From: Actinomycetota bacterium
Lineage (GTDB): Bacteria > Actinomycetota > Actinomycetes > Actinomycetales > Microbacteriaceae
Length of the DNA: 42,678 bases
Assembly: GCA_009703455.1 (NCBI GenBank)
Contig: WLGB01000007.1
Location: 1-42,678 of the forward strand
Direction of reading: 5' to 3'
Positions 42,481 through 42,678 of the stretch are shown in pieces. Numbering within the stretch: position 1 is the stretch's first letter; each line of letters begins with the position of its first letter. The notes beneath the pieces are model-generated. The model worked only from the letters and a program-made list of their open reading frames with translations, did no database searches and was not told where the DNA came from. The position numbers and the translations under genes are program-made.

Positions 42481-42678
42481 TAGTTAGCTTTCTCTGGTTT
42501 AGTTCCAGTATGGATAGCAACAATGCCAAGGCTTTGATTCCTGAATTCAACAGATTGGTAGCCAACTTTCTCAATCAGTTTGGCAAGTTCTGCCTGCTTA
42601 GGCCAGGCATCAATGGATTCGGCTAGGTAGCTGTAGGCCTCGGGCACCTTGCTAACTAGAGCTGAGATTTTCGGAAGC
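42481..42678 (-). CDS. menG: Demethylmenaquinone methyltransferase, C-terminal part (partial)
   Basis: Only the last 65 codons are in the window; the rest lies beyond its right edge. The visible end has AYSYLAESIDAWPKQAELAK, GYQSVEFRNQSLGIVAIHTG and the TAA at 42481-42483. This matches the C-terminus of UbiE/MenG, the SAM-dependent methyltransferase that makes menaquinone from demethylmenaquinone. It abuts the polyprenyl synthase start with no gap. Confidence 0.85.

Overview
The window looks like the chromosome of a small, moderate-GC actinobacterium of the family Microbacteriaceae, of the freshwater Luna type (Rhodoluna/Aquiluna-like). This is an inference from the actinobacterial order tRNA-Trp–secE–nusG–rplK–rplA next to hadA–hadB–murB, from actinobacterial protein types (FprA-type reductase, GAF–LuxR regulator), from short intergenic gaps, and from a base composition near one half GC rather than the high GC of most of the phylum. 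No phage, insertion sequence, CRISPR array or plasmid function is visible.

Layout. 1-7333: end of a GAF–LuxR regulator, a secreted acidic protein, a sigma factor fused to a membrane anchor and an exported domain, a CDP-glycerol-transferase-like protein, a DUF3048 lipoprotein and a succinate-semialdehyde-type dehydrogenase. 7444-13699: translation and export core (rplA, rplK, nusG, secE, tRNA-Trp), an aminotransferase, murB–hadB–hadA, tRNA-Met and tRNA-Thr. 13850-17175: two tandem GH13 alpha-glucosidases. 17165-19261: an MMPL-family exporter.

19367-31468 is a complete L-rhamnose system. A LacI regulator is divergent from a nine-gene operon for an ABC importer, mutarotase, isomerase, kinase, aldolase/dehydrogenase fusion and L-lactate dehydrogenase. 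It should take rhamnose to DHAP plus pyruvate. A near-palindromic operator candidate lies in the divergent region, and a 17-bp perfect hairpin separates the transport genes from the catabolic genes.

31573-34603 holds an MFS exporter, homocysteine methyltransferase, tRNA-Tyr with terminator, and yajQ. 34590-38819 is a compact two-way cluster: NCS1 permease, ureohydrolase and SnoaL-like protein on one strand, cyclase-family hydrolase and XRE–cupin regulator on the other. It looks like a catabolic unit for a nitrogen-rich, perhaps cyclic, guanidino or ureido compound, and is the best candidate here for an undescribed pathway. 38825-42678: an MFS carrier, FprA-like ferredoxin reductase, a polyprenyl diphosphate synthase and the 3' end of menG (menaquinone synthesis).

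Several genes have a -10-like hexamer 7 to 10 nt before the start codon and no usable Shine-Dalgarno sequence, so leaderless transcription appears common.
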